DNA from: Rudaea sp.
GTDB lineage: Bacteria; Pseudomonadota; Gammaproteobacteria; Xanthomonadales; Rhodanobacteraceae
Length of the DNA: 33,081 bases
Direction: 5' to 3'
Assembly: GCA_025451955.1 (NCBI GenBank)
Contig: JANWJJ010000039.1
Span: forward strand, 1 to 33,081
This document shows, piece by piece, positions 31,535 through 33,081 of this stretch. The translations under genes were made by a program, and so were the position numbers. The notes beneath the pieces are model-generated. The model was not told the DNA's origin, did not search any database, and saw nothing but the letters and a program-made list of their open reading frames with translations. Position 1 is the stretch's first letter. Each line of letters begins with the position of its first letter.

Positions 31535-33081
31535 GTCCGGCTGCCCGACTTGCCGCTATCGCGCAATTGGCGATAGCGGCGGATCAGGGCATTGGTCGAA
31601 CTGTCGTGAGCGAGCTTCGGCACATTCGTCGCGGTCAGTTCGGCGATGGTGGTTTTTGCCAACTGTTTTCCGAGTTCGACACCCCATTGATCGAACGAAT
31701 CGATGTTCCAGATCACGCCTTGCACGAAGACGCTGTGCTCGTAGAGGGCAGTCAACGCGCCGAGCGCGTGCGGCGTCAGTTTTTCGGCAAGCAGCGTATT
31801 GCTCGGACGATTGCCGGCAAACGTGCGATGCGGCGCCAACGCGGCGTCGATGCATTCCGCGCGAACCTTGGCGGCGGTTTTGCCGAAGGCCAGCGCCTCA
31901 CCTTGGGCAAGGAGATTGGCCATCAACAAATCATGTTGATCGCCGAGCGCATTCAACGCCTGGCCGAAACCGATGAAATCGCAGGGCACAATCTGCGTGC
32001 CTTGATGCAACAATTGATAAAAGGAATGCTGCCCGTTGGTGCCCGGCTCGCCCCAATAAACCGGCGCGGTGGCGTAATCGACTTGCGCGCCATCGAGAGT
32101 GATGTGCTTGCCGTTGCTCTCCATCGCCAACTGCTGCAGGTACGCCGGGAAACGCTTGAGATATTGCTCGTACGGCAGCACGGCCACACTCGTGGCACCG
32201 AGAAAATTGACGTTCCAGACAGCCAGCAAACCCATCAGCGCCGGCAGATTGCGATCGAGTGGCGCGCTGCGGAAATGTTCGTCCATCGCGCGGAAACCGG
32301 CCAGCAGCGCGCGGAAATTTTCCGTGCCGATTGCCAACATGGTCGACAACCCGATCGCCGAATCCATCGAATAACGGCCGCCGACCCAATCCCAGAAGCC
32401 GAACATGTGCGCGGTGTCGATGCCGAACTTGCGCACCTCGATGGCGTTGGTGGACACGGCAACGAAATGTTTCGCGATCGCCTTGTCGTCGCCCAAGGCC
32501 TTGATGCACCACGCGCGTGCAGCCTGCGCGTTAGCCAGGGTTTCAAGTGTGGTGAACGTCTTGGAGCAGATCACGAACAAGGTTTCGGCCGCATCCAGAT
32601 CGTGCGTGGCTTCGGCGAAATCGGTGCCATCGACATTGGACACGAAGCGAAACGTCATGTCGCGCCGGCTGTAATGGCGCAGCGCTTCGTACGCCATCAC
32701 CGGCCCGAGATCGGAACCGCCAATGCCAATGTTGACGATATTGCGGATGCGTTTGCCGGTGTGCCCGACCCAATCGCCACTACGCACGCGCTCGCAGAAC
32801 GCGGCCATGCGCTCGAGTACCGCATGCACCTCGGGCATCACATCGCGCCCGTCCACGAGGATGCATTCACCGGCCGGCGCACGCAACGCCGTGTGCAACA
32901 CCGCGCGATTTTCGGTGACGTTGATCCGGTCACCGCGAAACATCGCCTCGATCCGCCCGCGCAGGTCGCAGGCATCAGCCAGTTCCCGCAACAGACGCAA
33001 GCTGTCGTCATCGACGCGCTGCTTGGAATAATCCAGATACCATCCGGCCGCCTCGGCGCAAAGGCGCTCGCCGCGCGCGGC
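31531..33081 (-). CDS. pgi: glucose-6-phosphate isomerase (5' end outside window)
   Basis: 516 residues are visible; the frame runs uninterrupted through the right edge, so the N-terminus is cut. Signatures include [18 protein letters not shown], the PGI motif [26 protein letters not shown], and the second PGI motif [17 protein letters not shown] with the catalytic Lys. It interconverts glucose 6-phosphate and fructose 6-phosphate and is coupled to pgm. An apparent TTG start at 33000 is an artefact of the edge: the frame continues upstream with the expected Pgi sequence. Confidence 0.97.
   Translation of the reverse strand, partial: AARGERLCAEAAGWYLDYSKQRVDDDSLRLLRELADACDLRGRIEAMFRGDRINVTENRAVLHTALRAPAGECILVDGRDVMPEVHAVLERMAAFCERVRSGDWVGHTGKRIRNIVNIGIGGSDLGPVMAYEALRHYSRRDMTFRFVSNVDGTDFAEATHDLDAAETLFVICSKTFTTLETLANAQAARAWCIKALGDDKAIAKHFVAVSTNAIEVRKFGIDTAHMFGFWDWVGGRYSMDSAIGLSTMLAIGTENFRALLAGFRAMDEHFRSAPLDRNLPALMGLLAVWNVNFLGATSVAVLPYEQYLKRFPAYLQQLAMESNGKHITLDGAQVDYATAPVYWGEPGTNGQHSFYQLLHQGTQIVPCDFIGFGQALNALGDQHDLLMANLLAQGEALAFGKTAAKVRAECIDAALAPHRTFAGNRPSNTLLAEKLTPHALGALTALYEHSVFVQGVIWNIDSFDQWGVELGKQLAKTTIAELTATNVPKLAHDSSTNALIRRYRQLRDSGKSGSRT

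Noticed and set aside
1-33081. CRISPR array, tRNA, rRNA, prophage or insertion sequence
   Set aside because: I saw no regularly spaced repeats, no cloverleaf or rRNA-like stretches, and no transposase, integrase or phage structural genes in either strand.

Overview
The window looks like chromosome from a GC-rich gammaproteobacterium of the Xanthomonadales/Lysobacterales (Rhodanobacteraceae or Xanthomonadaceae). The evidence is gene content and order: lolC-lolD, comEC, exbB-exbD, msbA-lpxK, an sdhCDAB operon with an Mpo1-like gene between sdhA and sdhB, sdhE-ygfX, and pgi-pgm. This is inference from gene order, not a database match.

Positions 1-3060 are the distal part of an integron gene-cassette array; its integrase and attI would lie left of the window. 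Genes all read rightward, and attC recombination sites separate them: three look intact (315-407, 1466-1528, 1939-2027), one is collapsed to 27 nt (2558-2584), and one is a left-half remnant (3011-3060). Cargo: a C-terminal zinc-ribbon protein, an exported retropepsin-like protease, an LprI/DUF1311 protein, an NTF2-like lipoprotein and an SRPBCC protein. A methyltransferase and a DUF1801 gene follow without attC sites. This block is visibly poorer in G+C than the rest.

Positions 4260-13403 (minus strand) are an envelope block: lolC/E-GNAT-lolD, then comEC, exbB, exbD, msbA, a small cysteine-rich protein and lpxK. These serve lipoprotein release, lipid A synthesis and flipping, an energising inner-membrane motor, and DNA uptake. 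A palindrome-ended repeat lies between lolD and comEC. A beta-barrel outer-membrane protein diverges at 13674.

Positions 14383-18974 (minus) are a complete succinate dehydrogenase operon: an SDHAF4-like assembly factor (56 aa, easily missed), sdhC, sdhD, sdhA, an Mpo1-like gene, sdhB, the flavinylation factor sdhE, and ygfX. It starts from a good promoter that would give a leaderless or nearly leaderless transcript.

Positions 19091-29015 carry mostly single genes: ygfZ, an orphan PhnD-type binding protein, a SleB-type cell-wall hydrolase behind a long structured leader, a glycine-zipper lipoprotein, mgtE-tatD, tcdA, an FHA-GGDEF cyclase, a small cytochrome-like protein, pirin, a cold-shock protein and an unknown conserved protein. 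Positions 29035-33081 (minus) hold pgi (cut by the window edge), pgm, DUF2945 and DUF488.

The observations most worth following are the hairpin-rich leader at about 21066-21240 with a GGA triloop, a dispersed AT-rich motif (AAAGT followed by ATG/ATT) that recurs inside GC-rich genes and often as inverted pairs, and the attC erosion that appears to have frozen the end of the cassette array.
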